Shown: one piece after another, positions 16,299-25,843 of the stretch | How positions within the stretch are numbered: position 1 is the first letter of the stretch | How the letters are laid out: the number at the start of each line of letters is the position of its first letter | Assembly: GCA_018223375.1 (NCBI GenBank) | Contig: JAGTTS010000004.1 | Coordinates: 1-64,000 of the forward strand | From: Clostridiaceae bacterium Marseille-Q3526 | GTDB taxonomy: Bacteria > Bacillota > Clostridia > Lachnospirales > Lachnospiraceae | Direction: 5' to 3' | Length of the DNA: 64,000 nt | Program-made: the position numbers and the translations under genes | The notes under the pieces: model-generated | Databases searched by the model: none | The model's input: the letters and a program-made list of their open reading frames with translations, nothing else | Told to the model about the DNA's origin: nothing

Positions 16299-18113
16299 AT
16301 GGCAATAGTTGACCAGAGCAAAGTCAGAAATTTCTGCATTATCGCCCATATTGATCACGGCAAGTCAACCCTTGCAGACAGAATTATAGAGCAGACAGGA
16401 CTTCTCACCAGCAGGGAGATGCAGGCGCAGGTGCTCGACAACATGGATCTGGAGCGGGAGAGGGGCATTACCATCAAATCTCAGGCTGTCCGCACCGTGT
16501 ATCGGGCCAAGGACGGGGAGGAGTATATTTTTAACCTGATTGACACTCCAGGACATGTGGATTTCAATTACGAGGTGTCCAGAAGCCTTGCCGCCTGCGA
16601 CGGCGCGATCCTGGTGGTGGACGCCGCCCAGGGAATAGAGGCCCAGACGCTGGCCAACGTATACCTGGCCCTGGATCACGATCTGGACGTATTTCCTGTT
16701 ATTAATAAGGTAGATCTTCCAAGTGCGGATCCGGATCGGGTGGCGGCTGAGATCGAGGATGTCATCGGGCTGGAGGCCCACGACGCCCCCAGGATTTCTG
16801 CCAAGACAGGCTTAAATATTGATCAGGTGCTGGAGCAGATCGTGGAGAAGATACCGGCTCCCACCGGAGATCCAGAGGCGCCCCTTCAGGCCCTGATTTT
16901 CGATTCCCTCTACGATTCCTACCGGGGAGTCATTGTATTCTGCCGCATTAAGAACGGAACCGTGAAAAAGGGAACTCCTATTAAGATGATGGCCACAGGA
17001 GCCACAGCTGAGGTGGTGGAGGTAGGCTACTTCGGCGCCGGCCAGTTCATTGCCTGCGACGAGCTGTCTGCGGGAATGGTAGGCTACATTACCGCCAGCA
17101 TCAAGAACGTCCGGGATACCCGGGTAGGCGATACGATCACAAACCGCGAAAATCCCTGCAGCAGCCCTCTTCCAGGCTATAAGAAGGTAACTCCCATGGT
17201 TTACTGCGGCATGTATCCGGCGGACAGCTCCAAGTATCCGGATCTTCGGGACGCTCTGGAGAAGCTTCAGTTAAACGACGCCGCCCTGTTCTTTGAGCCG
17301 GAGACCTCGCTGGCCCTGGGCTTTGGCTTCCGCTGCGGCTTTTTGGGACTTCTGCACCTGGATATCATCGAGGAACGTCTGGAGAGAGAGTACAACCTGG
17401 ATCTGGTGACCACCGCGCCGGGCGTTATCTACCGGGTTTATAAGACAAACGGAGAGATGATTGAGCTGACCAACCCGTCCAATCTGCCGGATCCGTCGGA
17501 GATTGAGTATATGGAGGAGCCCATTGTGACGGCTGAGATCATGGTGACCTCCGACTATGTAGGCGCGATCATGCAGCTGTGCCAGGAGCGCCGGGGCAAT
17601 TACCTGGGCATGGAGTACATTGAGGGAACGAGAGCCCTCTTAAAATATGAACTGCCGTTAAACGAGATTATCTACGATTTCTTCGACGCCTTAAAGTCCC
17701 GATCCAGAGGCTACGCTTCCTTTGATTATGAGTTAAAGGGCTACGAGCAGTCTGAGCTGGTGAAGCTGGATATTCTCGTGAACCGGGAGGAGGTGGACGC
17801 CCTTTCCTTCATCGTGTTCGCCGGCTCTGCCTACGAGAGAGGCAGAAAGATGTGCGAGAAGCTGAAGGAGGAGATCCCGAGGCATCTGTTCGAGATTCCG
17901 ATTCAGGCGGCCATCGGCGGCAAGGTAATCGCCAGAGAAACAGTGAAGGCCATGAGAAAAGACGTGCTGGCCAAGTGTTACGGCGGCGATATTTCCAGAA
18001 AGAGAAAGCTTCTGGAGAAGCAGAAGGAGGGTAAAAAGCGAATGCGCCAGATTGGAAACGTAGAGATTCCGCAGAAGGCGTTCATGAGCGTTTTAAAGCT
18101 GGATGAAGAGTAG
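16299..18113 (+). CDS. lepA: Elongation factor 4 (LepA) translational GTPase
   Basis: A 604-residue GTPase that acts on the ribosome. The G1 motif [15 protein letters not shown]3 DTPGHVDF and G4 [10 protein letters not shown] are followed by the EF-G-like domains and the LepA-specific C-terminal domain ([20 protein letters not shown]). I chose the ATG at 16299 ([12 protein letters not shown]) because it matches the usual N-terminus and follows AGAGGAAA; an upstream open frame would include the promoter and hairpin region. Its 3' end overlaps hemW by 11 bp. Confidence 0.97.
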   Translation: MAIVDQSKVRNFCIIAHIDHGKSTLADRIIEQTGLLTSREMQAQVLDNMDLERERGITIKSQAVRTVYRAKDGEEYIFNLIDTPGHVDFNYEVSRSLAACDGAILVVDAAQGIEAQTLANVYLALDHDLDVFPVINKVDLPSADPDRVAAEIEDVIGLEAHDAPRISAKTGLNIDQVLEQIVEKIPAPTGDPEAPLQALIFDSLYDSYRGVIVFCRIKNGTVKKGTPIKMMATGATAEVVEVGYFGAGQFIACDELSAGMVGYITASIKNVRDTRVGDTITNRENPCSSPLPGYKKVTPMVYCGMYPADSSKYPDLRDALEKLQLNDAALFFEPETSLALGFGFRCGFLGLLHLDIIEERLEREYNLDLVTTAPGVIYRVYKTNGEMIELTNPSNLPDPSEIEYMEEPIVTAEIMVTSDYVGAIMQLCQERRGNYLGMEYIEGTRALLKYELPLNEIIYDFFDALKSRSRGYASFDYELKGYEQSELVKLDILVNREEVDALSFIVFAGSAYERGRKMCEKLKEEIPRHLFEIPIQAAIGGKVIARETVKAMRKDVLAKCYGGDISRKRKLLEKQKEGKKRMRQIGNVEIPQKAFMSVLKLDEE

Positions 18114-19398
18114 GAAAAAGGAAGACTTATCCTGCCTGGAGCTTTACATTCACATTCCGTTCTGCGTCCGCAAGTGCGCATACTGCGATTTTCTCTCCTT
18201 TCCGTCTGGGGAGGAGGAGCGGGAGCGCTATGTGGAACGACTGACAGAGGAGATTGAGGAGGCGGGTGCTGTTTCCGAGGGCTATGTGGCGACTGCCATA
18301 TTTTTCGGAGGCGGCACCCCCTCCGTGCTTACGCCGAAGCAGACGGAGCGCATCTTGGAGGCGATGAAAAAAAGCTTTTATGTGGCGGAGGATGCGGAGA
18401 TTACCACAGAGGTGAATCCGGGGACAGCGGACAGGGAGAAGCTTGCAGCATGGCGGCAGGCGGGAATCAACCGTTTGAGCTTCGGGCTGCAGTCCACAGA
18501 AAACAGAGAGCTTCAGTATCTGGGGCGGATTCATACCATGGAGGACTTTCTGGAAAGTTACCGGGCCGCCAGAGAGGCAGGATTTGAAAATATTAATATT
18601 GACCTGATGTCTGCACTGCCGGGACAGACTGTTTCTTCCTGGGAGAAAACCCTCAGAACCGTCGTTTCCCTTCAGCCGGAACATATTTCCGCCTACAGCC
18701 TGATTATCGAGGAGGGAACGCCGTTCTGCCAGCTGTTTGGTGAAGACGGGGACGCAGCGGAGGAGAAAAAACGCCGCCAGTCCCTTGGCATTCCTGAACT
18801 TCCGGACGAGGACGCGGAGCGCAGAATGTACTATGATACAGAACGGATTCTGGGAGAAGCCGGATACCACCGGTACGAGATTTCCAATTATGCGAAGCCG
18901 GGATATGAGTGCCGCCACAATAAAGGTTACTGGACTGGAACCGAGTATCTGGGCCTGGGGCTGGGAGCCTCCTCCTATATCAATATAAGAAGAGAAAAGG
19001 GAGAAGCCGCGAAGATAAGCGCGTCCGGAAAAGAAAGCGGGGACAGAAGGCAGCTGGAACGGCGTTCCAATGTGAGGGATTTTAAGACGTATCTGAGCCT
19101 TACCCGGGAGGATTTCCGGGCGGGAAGGCAGATAGAGGAAAGAGATCTTCTTACCAGCCAGGCCCAGATGGAGGAATTCATGTTTCTGGGACTGCGCCTG
19201 ACGGAAGGGATCTCTGAGGCGGAATTTCTCAGGCGTTTCAGCTGTGCCTTGGAAACGGTATATGGAGACGTTTTGGAAGAACTGGCCAGACAGGAGCTGA
19301 TGGAGAGGTACGAGAGAGAAGGCGCGGCTTTCTGGCGGCTGACGAAGAGAGGCATTGATGTGAGCAACTGTGTGCTGGCGGAATTCCTGATGGAGTAA
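18103..19398 (+). CDS. hemW: Radical SAM HemW-type protein (coproporphyrinogen III oxidase-like)
   Basis: A 431-residue radical SAM enzyme. [16 protein letters not shown] contains the CxxxCxxC [4Fe-4S] site at about residues 21-28, followed by FFGGGTPS and the HemW-type C-terminal domain. The extra cysteine of true HemN oxidases (CxxxCxxCxC) is absent: the residue after C28 is D, then F. HemW is a haem chaperone and lepA-hemW is a recurrent gene pair in Firmicutes. The gene starts inside lepA, so translation is coupled. Confidence 0.9.
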   Translation: MKSRKKEDLSCLELYIHIPFCVRKCAYCDFLSFPSGEEERERYVERLTEEIEEAGAVSEGYVATAIFFGGGTPSVLTPKQTERILEAMKKSFYVAEDAEITTEVNPGTADREKLAAWRQAGINRLSFGLQSTENRELQYLGRIHTMEDFLESYRAAREAGFENINIDLMSALPGQTVSSWEKTLRTVVSLQPEHISAYSLIIEEGTPFCQLFGEDGDAAEEKKRRQSLGIPELPDEDAERRMYYDTERILGEAGYHRYEISNYAKPGYECRHNKGYWTGTEYLGLGLGASSYINIRREKGEAAKISASGKESGDRRQLERRSNVRDFKTYLSLTREDFRAGRQIEERDLLTSQAQMEEFMFLGLRLTEGISEAEFLRRFSCALETVYGDVLEELARQELMERYEREGAAFWRLTKRGIDVSNCVLAEFLME

Positions 19399-19457
19399 GG
19401 CGTGGAAAACGCAGCTGGTCACCACACCTGTAGCTTCCTCTGCCTTAAAACAATCAG

Positions 19458-19486
19458 TTGCCACCCCATAGCCTTTGTGCTATCAT
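19458..19486 (+). promoter_or_regulatory. Sigma-A promoter of the TSUP transporter gene
   Basis: TTGCCA at 19458-19463, 17 bp, TATCAT at 19481-19486, with TG one base before the -10 hexamer (extended -10). Confidence 0.7.
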
Positions 19487-19526
19487 GGTAGACAGCAAAA
19501 GACGGGGCGTCAGGGAGGAAATGAGA

Positions 19527-20285
19527 ATGGAAATTACGCTGGTTCAGTATTTAATTGTATGTCCCCTGGTATTTCTGGCAGGACTGATGGATTCGATTGC
19601 AGGGGGAGGAGGCCTGATTTCCCTTCCGGCCTTTATGATAGCCGGAATTCCGGCCCATCTGTCTCTGGGAAGCAACAAGATGTGTTCTGTCATGGGAACG
19701 GTGGTGTCTACGGCCAGGTTTGCAAAAAACGGCTTTATCAATTTTAAGACGTCTGTCTGGTTTGCGGCGGCAGCGCTGATCGGATCGTCCATTGGATCCC
19801 ACCTGATTCTGATGGTCAGCGAGGGTATCATAGAAAAGCTGATGCTGGTGATTCTTCCGGTGGTGGCAGTCTATGTGCTCTGGAATAAAAATCTGGGGGA
19901 CGATTCCAAGGCAGGAACTATCTCAGCGGGGCGGAAGTTTGCCGTCAGCCTGGCGGCGGCTTTCATCGTAGGGACCTACGACGGCTTTTACGGGCCTGGA
20001 ACGGGAACCTTCCTGATTCTGATTCTGACGGGAGCGGCCCGCTATACCATGAAGGAGGCGGCGGGAACGACAAAGGTGATTAACCTGGCGTCCAATGCGG
20101 CGGCCTTTGCCACCTTCCTGTTAAACGGCAAGGTTCTGATTCCCCTGGGCTTTATCTCAGGACTGTTCTGCATTCTGGGACATTACATCGGATCCGGCCT
20201 TGTGCTGACAAACGGAAAGAAGATTGTACGCCCGGTGGTGCTCATTGTGCTGGCCATTCTGTTTGTCAAGGTGCTGATGGGATAG
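19527..20285 (+). CDS. TSUP-family (TauE/SafE) sulfite or organic-anion exporter
   Basis: About 252 residues of integral membrane protein with seven or eight hydrophobic segments and the duplicated TauE/SafE signature: GLMDSIAGGGGLISLPAFM in the N-half and FYGPGTGTFLILI in the C-half. The family moves sulfite, sulfoacetate or other small anions. An upstream in-frame start would lie on the promoter; the ATG at 19527 is 8 bases from GGGAGG, so it is preferred. The next gene, prmA, is 101 bp away. Confidence 0.88.
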   Translation: MEITLVQYLIVCPLVFLAGLMDSIAGGGGLISLPAFMIAGIPAHLSLGSNKMCSVMGTVVSTARFAKNGFINFKTSVWFAAAALIGSSIGSHLILMVSEGIIEKLMLVILPVVAVYVLWNKNLGDDSKAGTISAGRKFAVSLAAAFIVGTYDGFYGPGTGTFLILILTGAARYTMKEAAGTTKVINLASNAAAFATFLLNGKVLIPLGFISGLFCILGHYIGSGLVLTNGKKIVRPVVLIVLAILFVKVLMG

Positions 20286-20386
20286 CTGGAAGCGGAGAAG
20301 ACACGGCGTTTAAATAAGAGAATGAAAGAAAATTGACAACAAACAGACAATAAACAGACAGAAGAAACGAGCGGAGGAAACTGCAC

Positions 20387-21346
20387 ATGAAATGGAAGAA
20401 ATTTACGCTGACGACCACAACGGCGGCTGTGGATCTGGTCAGCAGCATGTTTGATGAGATTGGAATTGAGGGAATTGAGATTGAGGACAACGTGCCTCTG
20501 ACGGAGAAAGAGACCAAGGGCATGTTTATTGACATTCTGCCGGAGCTTCCGCCGGATGACGGTACGGCGAAGGTCAGCTTCTATCTGGATGATGACGCAG
20601 ACGTGGAGGGCATCCTCGCCCAGGTGAAAGAGGGGCTTGAGGAGCTGAAACTGTTCGTGGATCTGGGAACCTGTGAGATCGAGGCCTCTGAAACAGAGGA
20701 CAAGGACTGGATCAATAACTGGAAGCAGTATTTTAAGCCTTTTACTGTGGACGATATCCTGATCAAGCCTACCTGGGAGACCATCCCGGAGGAGCATAAG
20801 GACAAGCTTTTAATTCAGATTGACCCGGGAACTGCCTTCGGCACAGGAATGCACGAGACTACCCAGCTGTGCATCCGCCAGCTGAGAAAGTATGTGACGC
20901 CTGAGACGAAGCTTTTAGACGTGGGAACGGGAAGCGGAATCCTTGGAATCGCCGCGTTAAAGCTGGGAGCCAGGGAGGTCTTTGGAACGGATCTGGATGA
21001 GAACGCTATCACAGCAGTAGGAGAAAATCTGGAGTCCAACGATATCGGGGCAGACCGCTTTACGGTGGTTCAGGGCAATATCATCGACGACAAGGCGATC
21101 CAGGATCAGGCTGGCTACGAGTGCTACGATGTGGCGGTGGCCAACATTCTGGCGGACGTGATTATTATGCTCCAGAAGGAAATCCCGGTTCACATTAAAA
21201 AGGGCGGAATCTTCATCACCTCCGGCATTATCAATATGAAGGAAGAGGCAGTGAGAGAGGCCTTTGCAGCCAACGATGCCTTTGAGGTGGTGGAAGTGAC
21301 CTATCAGGGCGAGTGGGTGTCTGTGACGGCAAAGCGCGTGAAATAA
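20387..21346 (+). CDS. prmA: Ribosomal protein L11 methyltransferase
   Basis: A 319-residue SAM-dependent methyltransferase that trimethylates ribosomal protein L11. The substrate-recognition domain occupies about residues 1-110. The Rossmann domain has motif I LLDVGTGSGILGIAALKLGA and the catalytic/SAM segment VANILADVII; FGTGMHETTQLC before motif I is characteristic of PrmA. It precedes rsmE by 18 bp, a common Firmicute pair. Confidence 0.96.
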   Translation: MKWKKFTLTTTTAAVDLVSSMFDEIGIEGIEIEDNVPLTEKETKGMFIDILPELPPDDGTAKVSFYLDDDADVEGILAQVKEGLEELKLFVDLGTCEIEASETEDKDWINNWKQYFKPFTVDDILIKPTWETIPEEHKDKLLIQIDPGTAFGTGMHETTQLCIRQLRKYVTPETKLLDVGTGSGILGIAALKLGAREVFGTDLDENAITAVGENLESNDIGADRFTVVQGNIIDDKAIQDQAGYECYDVAVANILADVIIMLQKEIPVHIKKGGIFITSGIINMKEEAVREAFAANDAFEVVEVTYQGEWVSVTAKRVK

Positions 21347-21364
21347 GAGGGGACAGAGCGGAAC

Positions 21365-22108
21365 ATGTATCATTTTTTTGTGGAGAGATCCCAGATTCAC
21401 CCGGAATCTGTTACCATCACAGGGCCGGATGTGAATCACATAAAAAACGTGCTGCGGATGAAGCCGGGGGAGCAGGTGTTAATCAGCAACGGCGAGGATC
21501 GTGATTACCTGTGCCGTCTGACAGAGATTTCTGCCGACGCAGTGGAGGCGGAAATCCTGGAGGAGAGAGAGGAGACTACCGAGCTTCCGGCGAAGATCTG
21601 GCTGTTTCAGGGCCTTCCCAAAAGCGATAAGATGGAGCTGATTATCCAGAAGGCCGTGGAACTGGGGGCCTATCAGATCGTTCCGGTGGCCACCAAGCGA
21701 GCTGTGGTGAAGCTGGATAAGAAGAAAGAGGAGGCCAAATTAAAGCGCTGGAACGCTATTTCCGAGAGCGCGGCCAAGCAGTCCAAGCGTCTCATTATCC
21801 CGGAGAACGCCCCTGTTATGAGCTTTGACGAGGCCCTGGCCTTTGTAAAGGATTTTGACAGCAGATGTATTCCCTACGAGTGCGCGTCAGGCATGGACTC
21901 TGTGAGGCAGTTTGTGGAACAGACTGGCCCGGGACAGAAAATCGCGGTCTTTATCGGGCCGGAGGGCGGCTTTGAGGAGACAGAGATTGAGAAAGCCAGG
22001 GAGGCGGGAGTAGTTCCCGTAAGCCTTGGAAAGAGGATTCTCAGGACAGAGACAGCGGGGCTGGCGCTTCTGTCCGTGCTGGCCTTCCATCTGGAAGGCG
22101 GCCTGTAG
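21365..22108 (+). CDS. rsmE: 16S rRNA (uracil1498-N3)-methyltransferase
   Basis: A 247-residue SPOUT-class methyltransferase with an N-terminal PUA-like domain and a C-terminal knotted SAM-binding domain. The signature IGPEGGFEETEI and LGKRILRTETAGLA form the trefoil-knot cofactor pocket. It modifies U1498 of 16S rRNA. It is in one operon with prmA and the cysteine desulfurase. Confidence 0.96.
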   Translation: MYHFFVERSQIHPESVTITGPDVNHIKNVLRMKPGEQVLISNGEDRDYLCRLTEISADAVEAEILEEREETTELPAKIWLFQGLPKSDKMELIIQKAVELGAYQIVPVATKRAVVKLDKKKEEAKLKRWNAISESAAKQSKRLIIPENAPVMSFDEALAFVKDFDSRCIPYECASGMDSVRQFVEQTGPGQKIAVFIGPEGGFEETEIEKAREAGVVPVSLGKRILRTETAGLALLSVLAFHLEGGL

Positions 22109-22134
22109 AGGAAAGATAAAAAAGGATGGATAAA

Positions 22135-23289
22135 ATGGAAGCATATTTTGACAATTCGGCCACTACCAGAGTGTTTGACTGCGTAAAGGACGCGGTGGTA
22201 AACGCCATGACAGTGGATTACGGCAATGCGGCGGCCCGCCACATGAAGGGCGTGGAGGCAGAGCGGCTGATTAAGGAGGCCAGGGCGGAGATTGCCAAAT
22301 CTCTCAAGGTACAGGAAAAAGAGATTCTGTTTACCTCCGGCGGAACAGAATCCAACAACACAGCCTTGATCGGAGCGGCTTTCGCCAACCAGAGAGCAGG
22401 AAAGCACCTGATCACCACAGGGGTGGAGCACGCCTCTATCTACAATACCATGGAATTTCTGCGGGAGCAGGGCTTTGAGATTACTTACCTTCCGGTAGAT
22501 TCCTACGGCTGCATTTCCCTGGAGGAGCTGGCCCAGGCAGTGAGAGAGGACACGATTTTAGTCTCCGTCATGTATGTGAACAACGAGATTGGAGCCGTGG
22601 AACCGGTGGAGGAGATTTCAAAGGTCATTAAGGCGAAAAATCCTAAGACCCTGTTTCATGTAGACGCCATTCAGGCCTACGGAAAATATGTGATCCGCCC
22701 GAAGAAGCAGGGAATCGACCTTTTGTCTGTCAGCGGCCACAAGATCCACGGCCCCAAGGGCGTGGGCTTCCTCTATATTGACGAGAAGGCCAAAGTGCGC
22801 CCGATTCTCTTCGGCGGCGGCCAGCAGAAGGGAATGCGATCCGGAACGGAGAACGTGCCTGGCTGCGCCGGCCTGGGAGCCGCTGTGCGGGAGGTCTACA
22901 GGGATCACGAGGCGAAGATTGAGAAGCTGTACCAGATAAGAGAACGGCTGATTGCAGGCTTAAAGGAGCTGCCCGGCGTCACCATTAACGGACACGAGGG
23001 ACGGGAGAATGCGCCCCAGATTGTCAGCGCCAGCTTCGAGGGAGTGAGAAGCGAGGTGCTTCTCCACGCTCTGGAGGATCGGGGCGTCTACGTTTCCTCC
23101 GGATCCGCCTGCTCGGTGAACCACCCGGGCGTCAGCGGAACTCTGAAGGGAATCGGCGTGAAGAAAGAGCTGTTAGACTCCACCATCCGCTTCAGCTTCG
23201 GCCTGTTTAACGAGCCGGAGGAGGCGGACTACTGTCTGGAGGTTTTAAGAGAGCTGCTGCCTGTGCTCCGAAGATACAGAGCTAAATAA
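22135..23289 (+). CDS. Cysteine desulfurase (NifS/IscS-like), probable sulfur donor for ThiI
   Basis: A 384-residue PLP enzyme that takes sulfur from cysteine as a protein persulfide. The lysine that binds PLP is in SVSGHKIHGPKG, and the catalytic cysteine loop is SSGSACSVNHP. It directly precedes thiI (41 bp), as nifZ precedes thiI in Bacillus subtilis, where the desulfurase passes sulfur to a rhodanese-less ThiI; I infer the same job here. An ATG at 22126 sits on the ribosome binding site, so the ATG at 22135 (MEAYFDNSATT) is preferred. Confidence 0.9.
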   Translation: MEAYFDNSATTRVFDCVKDAVVNAMTVDYGNAAARHMKGVEAERLIKEARAEIAKSLKVQEKEILFTSGGTESNNTALIGAAFANQRAGKHLITTGVEHASIYNTMEFLREQGFEITYLPVDSYGCISLEELAQAVREDTILVSVMYVNNEIGAVEPVEEISKVIKAKNPKTLFHVDAIQAYGKYVIRPKKQGIDLLSVSGHKIHGPKGVGFLYIDEKAKVRPILFGGGQQKGMRSGTENVPGCAGLGAAVREVYRDHEAKIEKLYQIRERLIAGLKELPGVTINGHEGRENAPQIVSASFEGVRSEVLLHALEDRGVYVSSGSACSVNHPGVSGTLKGIGVKKELLDSTIRFSFGLFNEPEEADYCLEVLRELLPVLRRYRAK

Positions 23290-23330
23290 AGGAAGAACAC
23301 TGAGAGAAGAAGATTAGAAAGAGGATGAAC

Positions 23331-24506
23331 ATGTTTCAGTCATTTTTGATAAAATATGCCGAGATCGGCTTAAAAGGAAAGAACCGGTACGTATTTGAGG
23401 ACGCGCTGATGAAGCACATCCGCCGGTCCTTAAAGGAATTAGAGGGAACCTTTGCAGTGACAAAGGAGTCAGGACGTATTTACGTGGAGGCCAAGTCGGA
23501 GTTTGACTACGACGAGGTGGTGGAGGCTCTCCAGAGAGTGTTCGGCATCGCCGCAATCTGCCCTGTGATGCGCGTGGAGGATCTGGGCTTTGAGGAGCTG
23601 AAAAACCAGGTGGTTTCCTACATCAGGGCGGCCTACAAGGAGCAGAACTTTACCTTCAAGGTAAACTGCCGCCGTGCCAACAAGCAGTATCCGGTCCACT
23701 CCGATGAGATGAACCGGGAACTGGGTTCCATTATTCTGGATACCTTCCCGGAGACAAAGGTGGACGTACACAATCCACAGGTGCTGTTAAACGTGGAGGT
23801 CAGAAGCAAGATCAATATTTACTCCCTGGTGATTCCAGGCCCGGGCGGTATGCCTGTGGGAACCAACGGAAAGGCCATGCTCCTTCTCTCCGGCGGAATC
23901 GACAGCCCGGTAGCAGGATACATGATTTCCAAGAGAGGCGTTATCATTGAGGCTGTGTATTTCCACGCTCCGCCTTACACCAGCGAGAGAGCGAAGCAGA
24001 AGGTCATCGACCTGGCCAAGCAGGTAGCCCGCTACTCCGGCCCCATTAAGCTTCATGTAGTCAACTTTACAGACATCCAGCTCTATATTTACGATAAGTG
24101 TCCTCACGAGGAGCTGACGATTATCATGCGCCGCTATATGATGAAGATCGCCGAGGATCTGGCCAAGAAGGACGAGTGCCTGGGCCTGATCACAGGCGAG
24201 AGCATCGGCCAGGTGGCTTCCCAGACCGTTCACTCTCTGGCAGTGACCAACGAGGTCTGCACTCTTCCTGTTTTCCGTCCGGTGATTGGCTTCGATAAGC
24301 AGGATATTGTAGATATTTCTCAGAAAATCGGAACATTTGAGACATCGATTCAGCCATACGAGGACTGCTGCACTATTTTCGTGGCCAAGCACCCTGTCAC
24401 AAAGCCGAATCTGGATTTAATCAGACGCTCCGAAAAGAAGCTGGCTGAGGGAATCGAGGAAATGATTAAGACGGCAGAGGAGACGGCAGAAGTTATCTGG
24501 TGTTAG
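23331..24506 (+). CDS. thiI: tRNA 4-thiouridine synthase ThiI (without rhodanese domain)
   Basis: A 391-residue enzyme that adenylates U8 of tRNA and inserts sulfur. It has a ferredoxin-like/THUMP N-terminus (residues 1-165) and a PP-loop ATPase domain with LLLSGGIDSPVAGYM (SGGxDS) near residue 185. The chain ends after the ATPase domain, so the C-terminal rhodanese domain of the E. coli type is missing, as in most Firmicutes. The sulfur must then come straight from a cysteine desulfurase, fitting the gene just upstream. The ATG at 23331 is preferred because the one at 23325 abuts GAGG. Confidence 0.95.
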   Translation: MFQSFLIKYAEIGLKGKNRYVFEDALMKHIRRSLKELEGTFAVTKESGRIYVEAKSEFDYDEVVEALQRVFGIAAICPVMRVEDLGFEELKNQVVSYIRAAYKEQNFTFKVNCRRANKQYPVHSDEMNRELGSIILDTFPETKVDVHNPQVLLNVEVRSKINIYSLVIPGPGGMPVGTNGKAMLLLSGGIDSPVAGYMISKRGVIIEAVYFHAPPYTSERAKQKVIDLAKQVARYSGPIKLHVVNFTDIQLYIYDKCPHEELTIIMRRYMMKIAEDLAKKDECLGLITGESIGQVASQTVHSLAVTNEVCTLPVFRPVIGFDKQDIVDISQKIGTFETSIQPYEDCCTIFVAKHPVTKPNLDLIRRSEKKLAEGIEEMIKTAEETAEVIWC

Positions 24507-24516
24507 AGCTGGGGGA

Positions 24517-24821
24517 GCGCTTCAGGCGGCTGTCTTTTAGAGGAGGGATGGAGTATGAAGTTCTGGAGAGAAAAAAGAAAGCTCTGTATGATAGCTGCAC
24601 TGGTTGTTCTTCTGGCGGCGGCAGGTCTCCTATGGGCAGGCCGGAGAAGTTCTGAGCTGTCTGTTTCAACCGAAGAAATCTGCTCGAACCTGAGCAGCCA
24701 GTCCTCCTTTTCTTTTATAAAGACGTCCCTCCATAAAACCATCAGGGGAACCGTGGAGGAGGACACCATAAAGTTTACCTATCTTTCTGAACCAACTGAG
24801 GCGCTTCAGGCGGCTGTCTTT
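24517..24821 (+). repeat. 21-bp exact direct repeat spanning the start of a membrane-protein gene
   Basis: The same 21 bases (beginning GCGCTTCAGG and ending GCTGTCTTT) occur at 24517-24537, just upstream of the gene at 24555, and at 24801-24821 inside it. Start-to-start distance is 284 bp. Recombination between them would delete the start of the gene. Confidence 0.85.
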
Positions 24822-25310
24822 GATCCGGATACAGGAGAGACGGATCTTCAGTATTCCGAGTATCACATCAGGCAGGAGGACGGCTGGCTGTTCTGCAGGT
24901 ATAAGGATGGCAGATGGGAGGAGAGCAGGCCGGAGGATTTCCTGAAACGAGTGTCCTTCTCGATTGCCGGAGTAGACCTGGCTGTGATTGATAAGTGGAA
25001 TTATGTCAGAACAGAAGAACTGGGGGAGCGGAAGGCTAGGCTTTTTAAAGGAACCTGCCCGGTTGAAGAATACTTAAAGGCAAAGACAGAATTGGCCGGA
25101 TATAAGTATTTCGGGGTCAGCGATCAGTCAGGAGATTTGGGAGAGATAGAGGCAGAGATCTGGATCGATAAAGACTCAGACGAAGTCCTGAAGCTGAGAT
25201 ACGATATCACCCGGGCCAGAAAGCAGTACCAGGAAGGCATGGGGATTGACGTCACCGAGGTGACTCTCAGCGATGAGATTGTCCCCTTCGCCCTTCCGGA
25301 GGAGCTGTAA
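24555..25310 (+). CDS. Membrane-anchored protein of unknown function
   Basis: A 251-residue protein: a positively charged N-terminus, one hydrophobic helix at about residues 11-27 (no lipobox cysteine), then an extracellular region. The outer part looks beta-rich, with repeated short strands such as IKFTYLSEP, WLFCRYKDG and KYFGVSDQS. I do not recognise a family; its style (anchor plus a lipoprotein-like antiparallel sheet with a conserved IDKDSDEVLKLRY segment) recalls LolA/LppX-type folds. It is 48 bp downstream of thiI with a GGAGGG ribosome binding site and is followed by a strong terminator, so it may be co-transcribed with thiI. Confidence 0.6.
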   Translation: MKFWREKRKLCMIAALVVLLAAAGLLWAGRRSSELSVSTEEICSNLSSQSSFSFIKTSLHKTIRGTVEEDTIKFTYLSEPTEALQAAVFDPDTGETDLQYSEYHIRQEDGWLFCRYKDGRWEESRPEDFLKRVSFSIAGVDLAVIDKWNYVRTEELGERKARLFKGTCPVEEYLKAKTELAGYKYFGVSDQSGDLGEIEAEIWIDKDSDEVLKLRYDITRARKQYQEGMGIDVTEVTLSDEIVPFALPEEL

Positions 25311-25314
25311 CATA

Positions 25315-25378
25315 AAAGAAAGAGCAGAAAGTTTCCGGTGATTTCCATTGGAACGGGGAAACTTTCTGCTCTTTCTTT
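25315..25378 (+). terminator. Bidirectional intrinsic terminator with a 22-bp perfect stem
   Basis: The arms at 25315-25336 and 25357-25378 are perfectly complementary over 22 bp around a 20-base loop, with a T-run on the plus side and an A-run on the other. It separates two convergent genes whose stop codons are at 25310 and 25388. Confidence 0.93.
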
Positions 25379-25387
25379 TTAATATTC

Positions 25388-25621
25388 CTACTCTACGATG
25401 TACGGAGCCAGAACGGTGAGAATCTCATCTACCTGGGTCTCGGAATGAATATTTAAATCAATCGGCTTGGACAGATCCAGGCTGAAAATACCCATGATAG
25501 ATTTGGCGTCGATCACGTATCTTCCGGATACCAGATCAAAATCAACGTCAAATTTGGCTAAATCGTTTACGAAGGATTTAACTTTATCAATAGAATTAAG
25601 AGAAATGCGAACTGTTTTCAT
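25388..25621 (-). CDS. HPr-like protein lacking the phospho-acceptor histidine (Crh-like)
   Basis: A 77-residue HPr-fold protein. The regulatory region DAKSIMGIFSLDL is conserved, so Ser41 corresponds to Ser46 of HPr, the target of HPr kinase. The active-site loop GIHARPA is replaced by SIDKVKS, so there is no histidine for PTS phosphotransfer. By analogy with Crh of Bacillus (Gln instead of His15), a regulatory rather than transport role is the best inference. It is a single gene with a strong promoter (TTGACT-17-TAGTAT) and a GGAGGAGG ribosome binding site, so it is probably well expressed. Confidence 0.8.
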   Translation of the reverse strand: MKTVRISLNSIDKVKSFVNDLAKFDVDFDLVSGRYVIDAKSIMGIFSLDLSKPIDLNIHSETQVDEILTVLAPYIVE

Positions 25622-25706
25622 GAGAAACCTCCTCCGGCCTGTGCGTGCCGTTTTGTTTTATATTTGGTTTTTTGGCGTTAGTATGCGCTTACGCCGTCCT
25701 GTTTCT

Positions 25707-25735
25707 ATACTACAAATTTAACGGAAAAAAGTCAA
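25707..25735 (-). promoter_or_regulatory. Sigma-A promoter of the HPr-like gene
   Basis: On the minus strand: TTGACT (25730-25735), 17 bp, TAGTAT (25707-25712). The leader is about 80 bases and ends in GGAGGAGG. Confidence 0.85.
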
Positions 25736-25843
25736 GTACGAGATAGGGAGAAACGTGTAAAGTTTTGTCTAAAAAAGAGTAATACCGCCGTACGGCAAAA
25801 TCGCCTGAAGGCAGGCGCCGGCAGGAAGGAGACAGGAGAGGCG

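Noticed and set aside
18127..19464. Long minus-strand open frame opposite hemW
   Set aside because: It is a shadow of a GC-rich gene; no ribosome binding site and no recognisable protein.
19458..19526. Longer N-terminus for the TSUP gene starting at 19458
   Set aside because: It overlaps a complete promoter (TTGCCA-17-TATCAT); the ATG at 19527 has the ribosome binding site at correct distance.
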